NCBI RefSeq assembly: GCF_004770145.1
Contig: NZ_RQFW01000005.1
Span: forward strand, 652,397-716,396
DNA length: 64,000 nucleotides
DNA from: Leptospira bourretii
GTDB taxonomy: Bacteria; Spirochaetota; Leptospiria; Leptospirales; Leptospiraceae
Direction: 5' to 3'
Shown here: positions 20,473 through 29,618 of the stretch, one piece after another
Layout: every line of letters begins with the position of its first letter
How positions within the stretch are numbered: the stretch's first letter is position 1
The notes under the pieces: model-generated
What the model was told of the DNA's origin: nothing
The model's input: the letters and a program-made list of their open reading frames with translations, nothing else
Databases searched by the model: none
Translations under genes and position numbers: made by a program

Positions 20473-20919
20473 ATGGAACGTAAGTTTCGAACTCTTCTCT
20501 CTCTTTTAATTTTTGGGTCCTCTCTCTCCGCTCTTTCTCATTGTTTCAAACAAAGTGACATAATATTTTCCCAATATGAAGAAAATTTGGTTTTGGCAAA
20601 AAAATCCAACCGAAAGCTCATCGTTCTTTTTGGTGCCGATTGGTGTCCCGACTGTAGAGCATTAGATGGGATTTTTGGGGAACCAGAACCAAAGGCTATC
20701 CTCAAAGAAAATTTTATCCTCTTCAAAGTCGATGTGGGTCGTTTCGACAAAAATTTAAGTCTAAATGAAAAACTAGGAAACCCCATTCAAAATGGAATCC
20801 CTGCTCTTGTCATTTTGAGCCCAGAAGGAAAAATTCTCACTTCAACAAAAGGCGGAGAGTTCTCTAACGCCAGTAAGATGACAAAAGAACAAGTTCTAGA
20901 ATTTTTATATCATCTTTAG
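20473..20919 (+). CDS. Secreted thioredoxin-like protein
   Basis: 148 residues with an N-terminal signal peptide (about residues 1-24) and a thioredoxin fold with the redox motif CPDC in FGADWCPDCRALDG, and the cis-proline segment NGIPALVIL. Likely a periplasmic thiol-disulfide exchange protein. The ATG at 20473 lies immediately after a terminator T-run with no ribosome binding site. It is therefore either translated from read-through or leaderless RNA, or starts at a later codon, though later starts would remove the signal peptide. Confidence 0.8.
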   Translation: MERKFRTLLSLLIFGSSLSALSHCFKQSDIIFSQYEENLVLAKKSNRKLIVLFGADWCPDCRALDGIFGEPEPKAILKENFILFKVDVGRFDKNLSLNEKLGNPIQNGIPALVILSPEGKILTSTKGGEFSNASKMTKEQVLEFLYHL

Positions 20920-20952
20920 GAGAAGTTTGTTTTTCACAAACTATTCAATTTT

Positions 20953-21528
20953 ATGAACCGAACCAAAAACCAATTCACAAAAAATTTGTTTTCATACAAA
21001 TTCAAAACAACGATTCAATTCTTAAAAAACACAAGTCTATCTCTTATTATACTTCTAACTTTTTCTCTTTCCGCAGAAGAACCGGCCGCCCCGACACTTG
21101 CTCTTGGAAACTCCCTGCCTGAAATCAATTATACAAACCAGTGGGAAGAACCAAGTCCAATCCCTATAGATACTACAAAGGTGATTTTTATTTCTGATAT
21201 GGATGCTAGTAAAATTATCCATCCCATTTTAGAAAAAGAAGGCAAAGGATATTTGGAAGGAAGGCATGCAGTGCTTATCTCCGATATTCATAAAATGCCT
21301 TCCCTTATTTCAAAGTTTGTGGCACTTCCAAAAATGAAATCTTATCCATATACTCTTCGTTTGGTGAGAGAGGAAAAAATTGCAGATCCTTTTCCAAGAA
21401 CAAAAGGTTCATTAACCCTGATCCAATTGAAAGCTGGTAAAATAACAAAGATTCAAATCTCCAATATGGAAACAGAGATTCGTTCTTTTTTGGAAACCCA
21501 AGAAAAACCTTCTAAATCCGATCGTTAA
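20953..21528 (+). CDS. Hypothetical exported protein
   Basis: 191 residues. The N-terminus has a basic stretch then a hydrophobic segment ending FSLSAEE, a signal peptide or anchor of about 43 residues. The mature part has alternating beta/alpha character (KVIFISDMDASK…) and may be thioredoxin-fold-like, in keeping with its neighbour 33 bases upstream, but no redox CxxC is present. Family not recognised. Confidence 0.6.
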   Translation: MNRTKNQFTKNLFSYKFKTTIQFLKNTSLSLIILLTFSLSAEEPAAPTLALGNSLPEINYTNQWEEPSPIPIDTTKVIFISDMDASKIIHPILEKEGKGYLEGRHAVLISDIHKMPSLISKFVALPKMKSYPYTLRLVREEKIADPFPRTKGSLTLIQLKAGKITKIQISNMETEIRSFLETQEKPSKSDR

Positions 21529-21557
21529 ACATTGAATATATGTCAAAATAACTCTTT

Positions 21558-21577
21558 TTTTACTTAGAAAAGTAAAA
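21558..21577 (+). terminator. Weak hairpin downstream of the exported protein
   Basis: An 8-bp A/T-rich stem (TTTTACTT / AAGTAAAA) with a four-base loop, preceded by a T-run, lies 30 bases after the stop at 21528. Low stem stability and no following T-run make this a weak terminator candidate. Confidence 0.3.
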
Positions 21578-21649
21578 TCTTCTTGATAACGACGTTCTGA
21601 ATTCTGAAAATCTCTCCCTAAGTCTATCTTTAGTTGCGAGAGAATTACT

Positions 21650-23080
21650 ATGCCACTTCCTAAAGTTTGTGTGATCGGGGCCGGTTCCTCCGGTATAACA
21701 GTCATTAAATCTCTAAAGGAAAATGGAATTCCTTTTGATTGTTACGAAAAAGGAAGTGATGTGGGAGGTAACTGGCGTTACAAAAACGACAATGGCCTCA
21801 GCAATATTTACAAATCCCTTCATATCAACACGCACAGGGATCGAATGGAATACCGTGACTACCCGATGCCCACAAATTATGCGGATTATCCAAACCACGA
21901 ACCCATTCAAAAATACTTTTTATCCTATGTGGATCACTTTGGACTTCGTAAACACATCCAATTTAAAAACGGAGTCAAAAAAGCAGAACGAACCGAAGAG
22001 GGAATTTGGAAAATCACTCCAGAGAAAGGACCAGTTAAATACTATGACGTGTTAGTTGTTGCCAATGGACACCATTGGAGTGAACGTTGGCCCGACCCCG
22101 CCTTCCCTGGAAAATTTTCGGGCCAAGTCATGCACTCACATTCTTATGTAGATCCAAAAACACCCGTTAATTGTGAAGGAAAAAACGTAGTCGTTCTTGG
22201 AATGGGAAATAGTGCAATGGATATCTCCGTGGAACTTTCTAGGCCTGGTGTTGCCAAAAAAGTATTTTTATCAGCAAGACGTGGTGCCTACGTCATTCCC
22301 AACTATCTATTTGGAAAACCATTAGATAAATTAACAGAGTATACACCCCATTGGGTTCCTTTTTTCATCCAACAAACACTCGCTCACCTTCTCATTCGTT
22401 TTGGTGTCGGAAAGATGGAAGACTTTGGTTTACCAAAACCAGATCATAAGTTTGGTTCAGCACACCCTACCATCTCTCAAGATTTGCTTGTAAGGCTTGG
22501 ACGAGGGGATATCAAACCAAAACCAGTCATCACAGAACTCAAAGGGAAAAAAATTGCCTTTGCAGATGGAACAGAAGAGGAAGCGGATGTTCTCATTTAC
22601 TGTACAGGATACAATATCAAGTTTCCATTCTTTGATGAGGATTTTATTTCTGCTCCCAATAATTACATCCCACTTTTTTATAAAATGATCAAACCGGGAA
22701 TCAATGATTTGTTTTTTGTAGGTCTTATGCAACCGTTAGGTGCTATTATGCCACTCGCTGAATGCCAAGGAAAATGGATCTCACAATATCTTACTGGAAA
22801 TTATGTATTACCCTCTAAAGAGGACATGGAAAAAGCCATAGAAAGTGACCAAGTCAAAATGCAAAAAAGGTATGTGAGTAGCACGCGCCACACCATCCAA
22901 GTAGATTACGATTCTTTTCTATATGAGATGAAAGAAGAGATGGCAACCGGTAAAAAAAGATCGGCAAAACTCGGAAACCATTTGCCAATCGAAGCACGAG
23001 CGGAATTCCTTTCGGAAGGACGTCATGATTCTTCTAAATCTTCGAGAACTTCTAAAAAGAAATTGGTTCGTAGCAGATAA
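21650..23080 (+). CDS. Flavin-containing monooxygenase
   Basis: 476 residues. FAD-binding GxGxxG is at residues 8-13 (GAGSSG), followed by the second dinucleotide-binding motif for NADPH (VVVLGMGNSAMDIS). The family fingerprint is present in the form FSGQVMHSHSY. Flavin-dependent oxygenation of a nucleophilic N, S or ketone substrate is expected; the substrate is unknown. A C-terminal tail (after about 440) is serine/lysine/arginine-rich and overlaps the start of the next gene by 56 bases. Confidence 0.88.
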   Translation: MPLPKVCVIGAGSSGITVIKSLKENGIPFDCYEKGSDVGGNWRYKNDNGLSNIYKSLHINTHRDRMEYRDYPMPTNYADYPNHEPIQKYFLSYVDHFGLRKHIQFKNGVKKAERTEEGIWKITPEKGPVKYYDVLVVANGHHWSERWPDPAFPGKFSGQVMHSHSYVDPKTPVNCEGKNVVVLGMGNSAMDISVELSRPGVAKKVFLSARRGAYVIPNYLFGKPLDKLTEYTPHWVPFFIQQTLAHLLIRFGVGKMEDFGLPKPDHKFGSAHPTISQDLLVRLGRGDIKPKPVITELKGKKIAFADGTEEEADVLIYCTGYNIKFPFFDEDFISAPNNYIPLFYKMIKPGINDLFFVGLMQPLGAIMPLAECQGKWISQYLTGNYVLPSKEDMEKAIESDQVKMQKRYVSSTRHTIQVDYDSFLYEMKEEMATGKKRSAKLGNHLPIEARAEFLSEGRHDSSKSSRTSKKKLVRSR

Positions 23081-23804
23081 CCATTTTTTTCCTTTCTTTT
23101 TCACAATCTGTCTTGCGCTCCTCGGGACAGGTTGTGCCTCCAAAGGATATTCATACCAAGGAAACCCTCTCTTTGGATGGATGGAATCCTCCGGCGAAGT
23201 TCGCACTACAGACCCGTATCCCATTCTAAAACGATACCCCTCTTTCCAAGCCACTGACTTCGAATTTCCTGTTGGTGGAAAATATGCGGAAGGATATTAC
23301 TTGGCTCAAAAGTTTGGAGCCGAAAATGGAAAGTTTGGCGGGAGAAAACATTTAGGCGAAGATTGGAATGCAATCACTGGTGGTGATAGTGATTATGCAG
23401 CCCCAGTCTATGCTTTCGGGAATGGAGTGGTATCTGAAATTGCCGATTATGGTGGTGGTTGGGGTAAAGTGGTTAGAATTGTGCATTACCATAATGTCGG
23501 GAATGGAGATTTTTGGTTTTTAGAAACTGTTTATGCCCACCTTCATACCATTGATGTAGAACCTGGACAATTGGTGAAAAAAACAGAATGGATTGGAACG
23601 ATTGGAGATGCTAATGGAAACTATCCCGCGCATTTACATTTCGAACTTCGTTCAATCATCGGTGGACCGTTAGGTGGGGGTTATGCACTAAAAACAGAAG
23701 GTTTTTTGCCACCAACAAGGTGGCTCATGCAATATGGACCAAAGGAAAAATCTTTTTCAGAAGAAAGTTTTCAGTTTCTGATGGAAAAGGGTGGAACCCT
23801 TTAA
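23025..23804 (+). CDS. M23 metallopeptidase lipoprotein
   Basis: 259 residues. Starts inside the monooxygenase gene, but with a strong ribosome binding site (GGAAGGA before the ATG). A hydrophobic N-terminus ends in the lipobox LLGTGC (Cys near residue 37). The LytM/M23 zinc site is visible as HLGED, YAHLHT and the final HLHFE. Probably a lipid-anchored peptidoglycan endopeptidase or a LytM regulator; the residues for zinc binding are all present, so activity is plausible. Confidence 0.85.
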   Translation: MILLNLRELLKRNWFVADNHFFPFFFTICLALLGTGCASKGYSYQGNPLFGWMESSGEVRTTDPYPILKRYPSFQATDFEFPVGGKYAEGYYLAQKFGAENGKFGGRKHLGEDWNAITGGDSDYAAPVYAFGNGVVSEIADYGGGWGKVVRIVHYHNVGNGDFWFLETVYAHLHTIDVEPGQLVKKTEWIGTIGDANGNYPAHLHFELRSIIGGPLGGGYALKTEGFLPPTRWLMQYGPKEKSFSEESFQFLMEKGGTL

Positions 23805-23826
23805 TACAATTTTGTAATTTACGAAA

Positions 23827-24189
23827 TCAGTAACTACTAATAAAACCTAACACTTCGTCTTCTTTTTCAGCATTTGTGTCATAAAAATTACAATGGATTT
23901 CATACAAAGGTTCGTTTCCAAGTTTTTCACATTTCAAAGTTTTTACAAGAAAGTCAACAGAACCTGTCATAGAAATCATTTTTAAAGACACTTTTAAAAT
24001 AGATGGTACTTCTATGTCATAAGGATGGAGAAACATAATCCCTCTAGCACTAATGTGTTTTTTAGAATCATAATCCTTAAGCTGTTCCAATTGAACTTCG
24101 AATGTGGCTGGAATTTCTGTATAATGATTTGGTTTCATGGTCTTGGTATATACTGCAACAAACATAGAATGATTAATACTCTCATTCAA
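23827..24189 (-). CDS. PilZ-like small protein
   Basis: 120 residues. A central stretch HISARGIMFLHPYDIEVPS followed by LKVSLKM resembles the DxSxxG(G)xxF strand and following strands of PilZ c-di-GMP-binding domains. The N-terminal RxxxR motif is not evident and the D of the D/NxSxxG motif is H here, so nucleotide binding is doubtful. Alternatively an unrelated beta-barrel protein. Convergent with the M23 gene. Confidence 0.45.
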   Translation of the reverse strand: MNESINHSMFVAVYTKTMKPNHYTEIPATFEVQLEQLKDYDSKKHISARGIMFLHPYDIEVPSILKVSLKMISMTGSVDFLVKTLKCEKLGNEPLYEIHCNFYDTNAEKEDEVLGFISSY

Positions 24190-24218
24190 TTACTATTTTA
24201 TGACGTACGTATAAATCT

Positions 24219-25811
24219 TTATGCAAAAATGATATTAAACCCGGCAAGAAGGACAATCAGTCCAACACCCCAGGCTAAAATTCTTGGATCCCAAAATGGA
24301 TTTGTTTTGTCCCTATCCGAATAAATTAATCCATGAAGATCCTTTCCTGGAACTTCCGTTTCAATCAAACTTACGATCACCATAGTTAGAAAACAAACCA
24401 ATCCGGAATAGATAGCACCATAAAAATTAGAAACCATATCCGATTTGTAATATATAATCTTTAGTGAATATAGTATAAAATGAACCAATCCACTTCCTGT
24501 TCCGAATAACATTCCATAAAAGGCGCTCCATCCAGACGCTCGTTTCCAAAACATCCCTAACAAAAATATAGAAATGAGTGGTGCATTAAAAAAGGAAAAT
24601 AACAGCTGTATGTAGTTCATGATGTTTTCAAATTGCATTGCGATATACGATGCAAAAATGGCAAAAAAGACTGCAAACATTGTACAAAGTTTTCCAATTT
24701 TTAAATAATCCTTATCTTCTTTGTTTTGATCGATATATGTTTGGTAAATATCATACGTAAAAATAGTATTCATTGCCGTAATCGAGCTAGACATACCTGC
24801 CATAAATGCTGCAAGTAGAGCAGTGGTACCAAGACCTAACATTCCTGCTGGATAAAAGTTTTTTAGTAATATTAAAAAACTTTTATTATACTCTCCATTC
24901 ATCTCTTTTGAAAATTCAGTTAATGCAATTAACCCAGGGTTGACTGTTAAAAATGGTAAAAACAATTTAAATACAGCACCGATGAGTGGAGTTCTTCTTG
25001 CTGCTCTGTAATCTTTTGCAGCCATTGCCCTTTGCACTTCCGTAAACCCACAAGTCCAATAAGAAAAAGATAATACAAAACCTAAACCAACAGTGACACT
25101 TAACAAGTCCCAACCCAGTTCATTTTTTCCATTTGCGAGCCCCAACCACATATGTTTATGTGAATTTGGAATTTTTTGCATAAGTCCATTCCAACCGCCT
25201 AACCGAATCAATCCGATAATCACAAGGGGAAACAAACCGAGAACCGTTAAAAAAAATTGCATCACCTCTGTATAAATAGAGGAACTGAGTCCACCAAAGT
25301 ATGTATAAACCAAAACAATAAAGGCACTAAATAAAATGGAAAGATGAGGATTCCAACCAAACATTGTTTCAAAGACCAAAGACAAAGAATAAAGATAAAT
25401 CCCTGATCCAAGAGCTAACGATAACAATGTGATGGATGCGTTTAAAAGATGCGCAGGTCGGTTGAACCTGTAACGTAGGTATTCAGGTACACTTCGTATT
25501 TTGGAAGAATAATAAAATGGCATCATAAAGATCCCAAGAAAAATCATCCCTGGAATGGCACCTAAGTAGTAAAAATGGAAGGTCAAAAAGCCGTATTCCG
25601 CACCACTGGCGCTCATCCCGAGTAGTTCCAATGCGGAAATATTGGCAGAAATAAAAGCAATCCCCGTGATCCAACTGGGGATCTTTCGCCCCGCCAGGAG
25701 AAAATCACTCGATTGGTTCATGGATTTCTTCAGGAGAACCCCAATCACAATCATGAACCCAACAAAAACCAAAAGGATTAAATAGTCAATGGGGCCAAGG
25801 GTAACGAACAT
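24219..25811 (-). CDS. Sodium:solute symporter (SSS family)
   Basis: 530 residues with about 13-14 transmembrane helices. SSS signatures are seen: DFLLAGRKIPSWITG near the N-terminus, SVPEYLRYRFNR, and a central FSYWTCGFTEVQRAMAAKD. Closest in character to SGLT/putative sugar or carboxylate symporters. Substrate unknown. Divergent from the small ORF at 25861. Confidence 0.87.
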   Translation of the reverse strand: MFVTLGPIDYLILLVFVGFMIVIGVLLKKSMNQSSDFLLAGRKIPSWITGIAFISANISALELLGMSASGAEYGFLTFHFYYLGAIPGMIFLGIFMMPFYYSSKIRSVPEYLRYRFNRPAHLLNASITLLSLALGSGIYLYSLSLVFETMFGWNPHLSILFSAFIVLVYTYFGGLSSSIYTEVMQFFLTVLGLFPLVIIGLIRLGGWNGLMQKIPNSHKHMWLGLANGKNELGWDLLSVTVGLGFVLSFSYWTCGFTEVQRAMAAKDYRAARRTPLIGAVFKLFLPFLTVNPGLIALTEFSKEMNGEYNKSFLILLKNFYPAGMLGLGTTALLAAFMAGMSSSITAMNTIFTYDIYQTYIDQNKEDKDYLKIGKLCTMFAVFFAIFASYIAMQFENIMNYIQLLFSFFNAPLISIFLLGMFWKRASGWSAFYGMLFGTGSGLVHFILYSLKIIYYKSDMVSNFYGAIYSGLVCFLTMVIVSLIETEVPGKDLHGLIYSDRDKTNPFWDPRILAWGVGLIVLLAGFNIIFA

Positions 25812-25860
25812 ACGCTCGTAAGTGATGCGAAAATTAAACTTTGTAAAGAGGAAATCCCGA

Positions 25861-26133
25861 ATGACAAGGCTTAGAAATTATTTTCCTACAAAAATTTCCA
25901 GACTAGCCGACACTCAAGGTAACTCTTTGATTGAAAAAGACTTTTCGAATTATGTCACATTGCTAGATTCGGAACCACCAGGAGGATCTATGTTCTATCT
26001 TCTTTTAGCCCTTCTCCATGAAGACTATTCGTCTGGAAGGATCGACTTTTCTACCTATTTTGAAAATATCGTTCTTCTCGCCTTGGACCACGAACGCATT
26101 AAATCCAATCTCGAACAAAGTAAAGCTGCCTAA
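25861..26133 (+). CDS. Small hypothetical protein
   Basis: 90 residues from the ATG at 25861, which follows an AGAGGAAA ribosome binding site. In-frame GTG (25822) and ATG (25825) would lengthen it without better signals. No known motif, membrane segment or signal peptide. Predicted helical (FYLLLALLHEDYS…). Followed by the repeat array at 26162. Confidence 0.55.
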   Translation: MTRLRNYFPTKISRLADTQGNSLIEKDFSNYVTLLDSEPPGGSMFYLLLALLHEDYSSGRIDFSTYFENIVLLALDHERIKSNLEQSKAA

Positions 26134-26161
26134 TTCGGTAAATGGTGGAAAAGGAAAAGTA

Positions 26162-26365
26162 AACTCACTTACCTTTTTCACCGGGTTTCCTTTGAAAGTC
26201 ACTGAAAATCGTAACTGACTTTCGTTTTCCACTCAGTTTCCAAGTCCACTAGATCGAAAATGAAACTCACTCACTCTTTTCACTCAGTATTTTTTAATAC
26301 GGACGCTCCAAAGTAACTCACTTCCCCTCTCAATCCGCTCACCAAAGCCAGTGAGTGTAAAATTC
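26162..26365. repeat. Degenerate 51-bp tandem repeat, four units
   Basis: AACTCACT-type motifs occur at 26162, 26213 (AACTGACT), 26264 and 26315, exactly 51 bases apart each time. A second motif (CACCGGGT, CACTCAGT, CACTCAGT) sits at offset 17 in the first three units. Stops interrupt all units in the frame where they translate alike, so the array is not now coding. It fills most of the 327-base gap before the FabD-like gene. Confidence 0.7.
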
Positions 26366-26460
26366 CACTCCCTTTCTTAGGTTCCTCCCTTGAATTTTCT
26401 CCTTGTTCTAGGAAGTCCGATCTGTACGGTAACAGAAAAATCATATCTCAGGAAGATTAA

Positions 26461-27633
26461 ATGACATCGGCCAAACTCCTTACTGCCACCCTCCAAAATT
26501 CACAAAAATTTTTCCTTCAATTTGGAGGACAGGGTTCACCTTATCTAAAAGAACTCGTAAAATTATACGCAGAACCAGAACTAAAAGAATTTTTCGAAAC
26601 CAGTTTCAAAACCATCGCTGAAATCGCTGCCCGTGATGGCAAAAGCCCACTCCTTAACGAAGGATTTGATTTCAAATCTTGGATCGAAAATCCAGATGGC
26701 GCTCCTTCTGAAGATTATTTAGCTCGCGCACCGATTTCTGTTCCGGGAATCTTTATGACCCAAATTGCCAATTACGTTTTGGTTTCAAAACGTGGTTACC
26801 CAACAGCGGATCTCATCAAAGCAACAGGTGCTGTCAGTGGACATAGCCAAGGGGTGATTGCTTCTGCTCTTGTTGGTCTAGGAAAAGACGGAGCCGATTT
26901 TTTAAAGGCATATTCAGACTTCTTAAAATTCGTTTTCTATCTAGGATTTAACGGACAAAAAGTTTATCCTAACTTTATTGTTTCAGAAGAAGTAGTCAAA
27001 GAAAACGAAGCCAATGGAGATAAAAATCCTGCGCCTATGGTTGCAGTGATTGGTTATACAAAAGATGAATTAGAAGAAAGAGTGAAAAAAACAAATGACT
27101 CTCTTGGACTCAAAGGACAAGACACTGTTTTTATTTCTCTTTACAACACTCCTGATTCCATGATTCTTTCTGCGCTTCCTTCTTCTTTACTTGCATTCCG
27201 TAAACAATGGAAAGCAGAGATGGACGAGAAAAAATTTAAGTTTGTTTATTTGAAAACAACTGCACCTTTCCACTGCCCATTTATGGAAACGTCGCTTGAT
27301 AAATTCAATGCAGAAGATGCATCTGTGGTTCCATTTCCTTATACTGGTGCTGATTTAAAAGTTCCTGTATACAGTATCTACGATGGTCACAACTTACAAA
27401 AAGATGGAAACTTACGTGACATCCTTTTTAAGATGGTCCTCATCGAGCCACTTTACTGGGATTTGGCGATTGCTCCTATTTTCAATGACAGTGCCATTAA
27501 CACAATCATTGACTTTGGACCAAGTGTAGTAAGCCAAAGATTAACTGGTGGACACTTAAAAGCAAAAAACATCGAAAAACAATCATTATGTGCATCTAAT
27601 GCGAAGGAATTAAAAGTAATTCTAGAAGCATAA
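26461..27633 (+). CDS. FabD-like ACP acyltransferase of FAS-I type
   Basis: 390 residues. The alpha/beta-hydrolase-like acyltransferase fold is marked by FGGQGS near the N-terminus, the nucleophile Ser129 in SGHSQGVIAS, and a catalytic-histidine region TAPFHCPFME. GHSQG and the surrounding sequence resemble the acyltransferase domain of type I fatty acid synthases more than ordinary FabD (GHSLG/GHSxGE). It probably loads an acyl or malonyl group on ACP or a related carrier. The next gene overlaps by one base (TAATG). Confidence 0.72.
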   Translation: MTSAKLLTATLQNSQKFFLQFGGQGSPYLKELVKLYAEPELKEFFETSFKTIAEIAARDGKSPLLNEGFDFKSWIENPDGAPSEDYLARAPISVPGIFMTQIANYVLVSKRGYPTADLIKATGAVSGHSQGVIASALVGLGKDGADFLKAYSDFLKFVFYLGFNGQKVYPNFIVSEEVVKENEANGDKNPAPMVAVIGYTKDELEERVKKTNDSLGLKGQDTVFISLYNTPDSMILSALPSSLLAFRKQWKAEMDEKKFKFVYLKTTAPFHCPFMETSLDKFNAEDASVVPFPYTGADLKVPVYSIYDGHNLQKDGNLRDILFKMVLIEPLYWDLAIAPIFNDSAINTIIDFGPSVVSQRLTGGHLKAKNIEKQSLCASNAKELKVILEA

Positions 27634-28589
27634 TGAATCCATCCACTGCTCGAGCCGCTTCCAAATTAAATTTAATCCGCCTTCTGGCTTCACATCCAGA
27701 AGGTCTTGGACTAGAAGAAATTCAAAGTGTCACTGGTCACAAATCAATCGCAACTCTCAAAAAAGATTTAGGTGAGTTGTATATGATTGAGATGTATCCT
27801 TATTCACCAACCGATGCAGTCGATTTAGATTTTGATGGGGAGAAAGTAAAAATCCGACTCCCCATTGCCGTTGATTCTGCACTTCCACTTTCGCCTAAAG
27901 AATGGTCTCTCCTTCGTTCCCTTTTAACCAACGATTCAAAATCCGAAGATTCTAAAGTTAAAAAATCAATTTTATCTAAAATTGATGCAGTTATTCCTGC
28001 TGGTGACTGGTCTCCTTACCAAAAAACTAAAGAAACCATCATTGAAGCCATTGACGCAAAAAAAACACTAACAATTGTTTATTGGAAAAGGGATACAAAG
28101 GAAAAAGAAACAAGGACTTTGGCTCCCTGGATCCTTTGGGAAGAAAGTGATTCTTATCTTTTGGCTTATGATCTTTCTAAAGAAGGGTTCAGATCCTTTC
28201 GATTGGATTATATTTTAGATCTTAACATTTCTGAATCCAAATATCCAAACTTACCTGATACAGCAGGTGAGTTTCTCGAAGGGTTCAAACAATTATTTGG
28301 TGCCGATACGGAAAACAAAGAAATTGCAAAACTTTGGATCACGGATGGAGCTTCTTATCATTTGGGAATGAAACTGAACCTTACGCCGACGGGTAACCAA
28401 AAACAAATTGGTGATTCTAATTATCGAGAGTTCCAAACACCAATCCGAGACCAAAACTGGTTTATCCAAACAATTATTGGTTACGGTAATTCAATTCTTG
28501 TCTCGGAGCCGAATGAAATCAAAACCTCCATTCTACTGCATTTGCAGTCGCTAGCTCCCTCCAGACAAAATCTCCATCCGCAAACATAG
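27633..28589 (+). CDS. WYL-domain regulator
   Basis: 318 residues. An N-terminal winged-helix-like segment (about 10-60) is followed by a WYL domain from about residue 130, recognised by [28 protein letters not shown] and [12 protein letters not shown] proteins usually bind DNA and sense a ligand, often nucleic acid. The one-base overlap with the FabD-like gene suggests coupled expression with lipid metabolism, which is an inference. Confidence 0.75.
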   Translation: MNPSTARAASKLNLIRLLASHPEGLGLEEIQSVTGHKSIATLKKDLGELYMIEMYPYSPTDAVDLDFDGEKVKIRLPIAVDSALPLSPKEWSLLRSLLTNDSKSEDSKVKKSILSKIDAVIPAGDWSPYQKTKETIIEAIDAKKTLTIVYWKRDTKEKETRTLAPWILWEESDSYLLAYDLSKEGFRSFRLDYILDLNISESKYPNLPDTAGEFLEGFKQLFGADTENKEIAKLWITDGASYHLGMKLNLTPTGNQKQIGDSNYREFQTPIRDQNWFIQTIIGYGNSILVSEPNEIKTSILLHLQSLAPSRQNLHPQT

Positions 28590-28599
28590 GAAACTTTTC

Positions 28600-29511
28600 T
28601 TGAAATCTATCTCACCAGGAAAGATTAACATTGGATTGTTTGTTCCTTACAAAAGAGAAGATGGGCTACACGAAATTCGGAGTGTTTTTGTTCACATTAG
28701 TTTGGGAGATCCGATGGAGGTGGAGATAAACCCTCTACCTGAAGGTTCGAACTCTGTGCTTCATCTCGTTTCCGAAAACCATCTCCAAGGATACCGCCAC
28801 TCAAAGTTCGAAGAAGTTTCCGAAAGAGGCGATTTTACAAAAAACATCCTCTACAAGAGCTTTCAAAAGTTAGTCACTTACCTTTCTCACCCAGTTTCCG
28901 TCTCTATCCATTTACAAAAATATCTCCCGCCAGAAGGGGGAATTGGTGGTGGGAGTAGCAATGCCGGGTTTTTCTTAAAAGAACTCTTCCCTTTGACAAA
29001 ACTTTCCAAGGACGAGCAGATTTCTTTGGCAAAGTCCATCGGTGCCGACGTCCCCTTTTTCCTTCAATCCTCTGCTTGTTTTGTGAGTGGGATTGGCGAG
29101 GTGCTAGAACCTATTTCTGTAGCCAAGGGAACAGGGATTTTGGCCATCCCTCCCTTCGGACTTTCTACCGCATCTATGTACGCAGGCCTTCAAAAAAGTT
29201 TACAAAAACCCTATGGTTCCCAAGTATGGAAATCTCTGGCAGAGGATTTAATTCGAAGTCTTCAAGTCGGGGATTGGGCATACCTGCAAAACAGGCTTGA
29301 GAACGAGTTTGAAAAAATCGCTTTTCAGACCCAACCCTTACTAAAGGAATTGAGATTAGGGTTTTTTGAGTCGGGAGCAGTCTATGCTTCTTTATCGGGT
29401 TCGGGTTCTTGCTTTTACGGCATTTATCCTTCAGATAGAGAAAGAGACGAAGCCCTTCGCATTGTCTCCAATCGATTTCCCGATATGGAATTTCGAACGT
29501 TCTCTTTTTAG
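28600..29511 (+). CDS. ispE: 4-diphosphocytidyl-2-C-methylerythritol kinase
   Basis: GHMP kinase of the MEP isoprenoid pathway. 303 residues. The ATP-binding motif [14 protein letters not shown] is near residue 110, the N-terminus has SPGKINIGL, and the C-terminal GHMP motif is SGSGSCFYG. The start is TTG at 28600, preceded by AGGAAA. The stop lies four bases before tRNA-Gln. Position before glmU and prs matches the ispE neighbourhood in many bacteria. Confidence 0.9.
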   Translation: MKSISPGKINIGLFVPYKREDGLHEIRSVFVHISLGDPMEVEINPLPEGSNSVLHLVSENHLQGYRHSKFEEVSERGDFTKNILYKSFQKLVTYLSHPVSVSIHLQKYLPPEGGIGGGSSNAGFFLKELFPLTKLSKDEQISLAKSIGADVPFFLQSSACFVSGIGEVLEPISVAKGTGILAIPPFGLSTASMYAGLQKSLQKPYGSQVWKSLAEDLIRSLQVGDWAYLQNRLENEFEKIAFQTQPLLKELRLGFFESGAVYASLSGSGSCFYGIYPSDRERDEALRIVSNRFPDMEFRTFSF

Positions 29512-29515
29512 AAAC

Positions 29516-29591
29516 TGGCCTGTAGCCAAGCGGTAAGGCAGCGGTTTTTGGTATCGCCATTCCCTAGGTTCGAATCCTAGCAGGCCAGCCA
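29516..29591 (+). tRNA. tRNA-Gln (TTG anticodon)
   Basis: A complete cloverleaf. The acceptor arms TGGCCTG and CAGGCCA pair perfectly. The anticodon stem GCGGT/ATCGC encloses loop TTTTGGT with anticodon TTG (reads CAA, glutamine). The T-arm is CCTAG-GTTCGAA-TCCTAG style. Discriminator G is followed by an encoded CCA. 76 bases. Confidence 0.95.
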
Positions 29592-29618
29592 GTTTTAAAA
29601 GATCCGATAGAACGAACG

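Noticed and set aside
26018..26232. ORFs on both strands over the 51-bp repeat
   Set aside because: They overlap each other and the small gene, and the repeat units carry stops in the matching frame.
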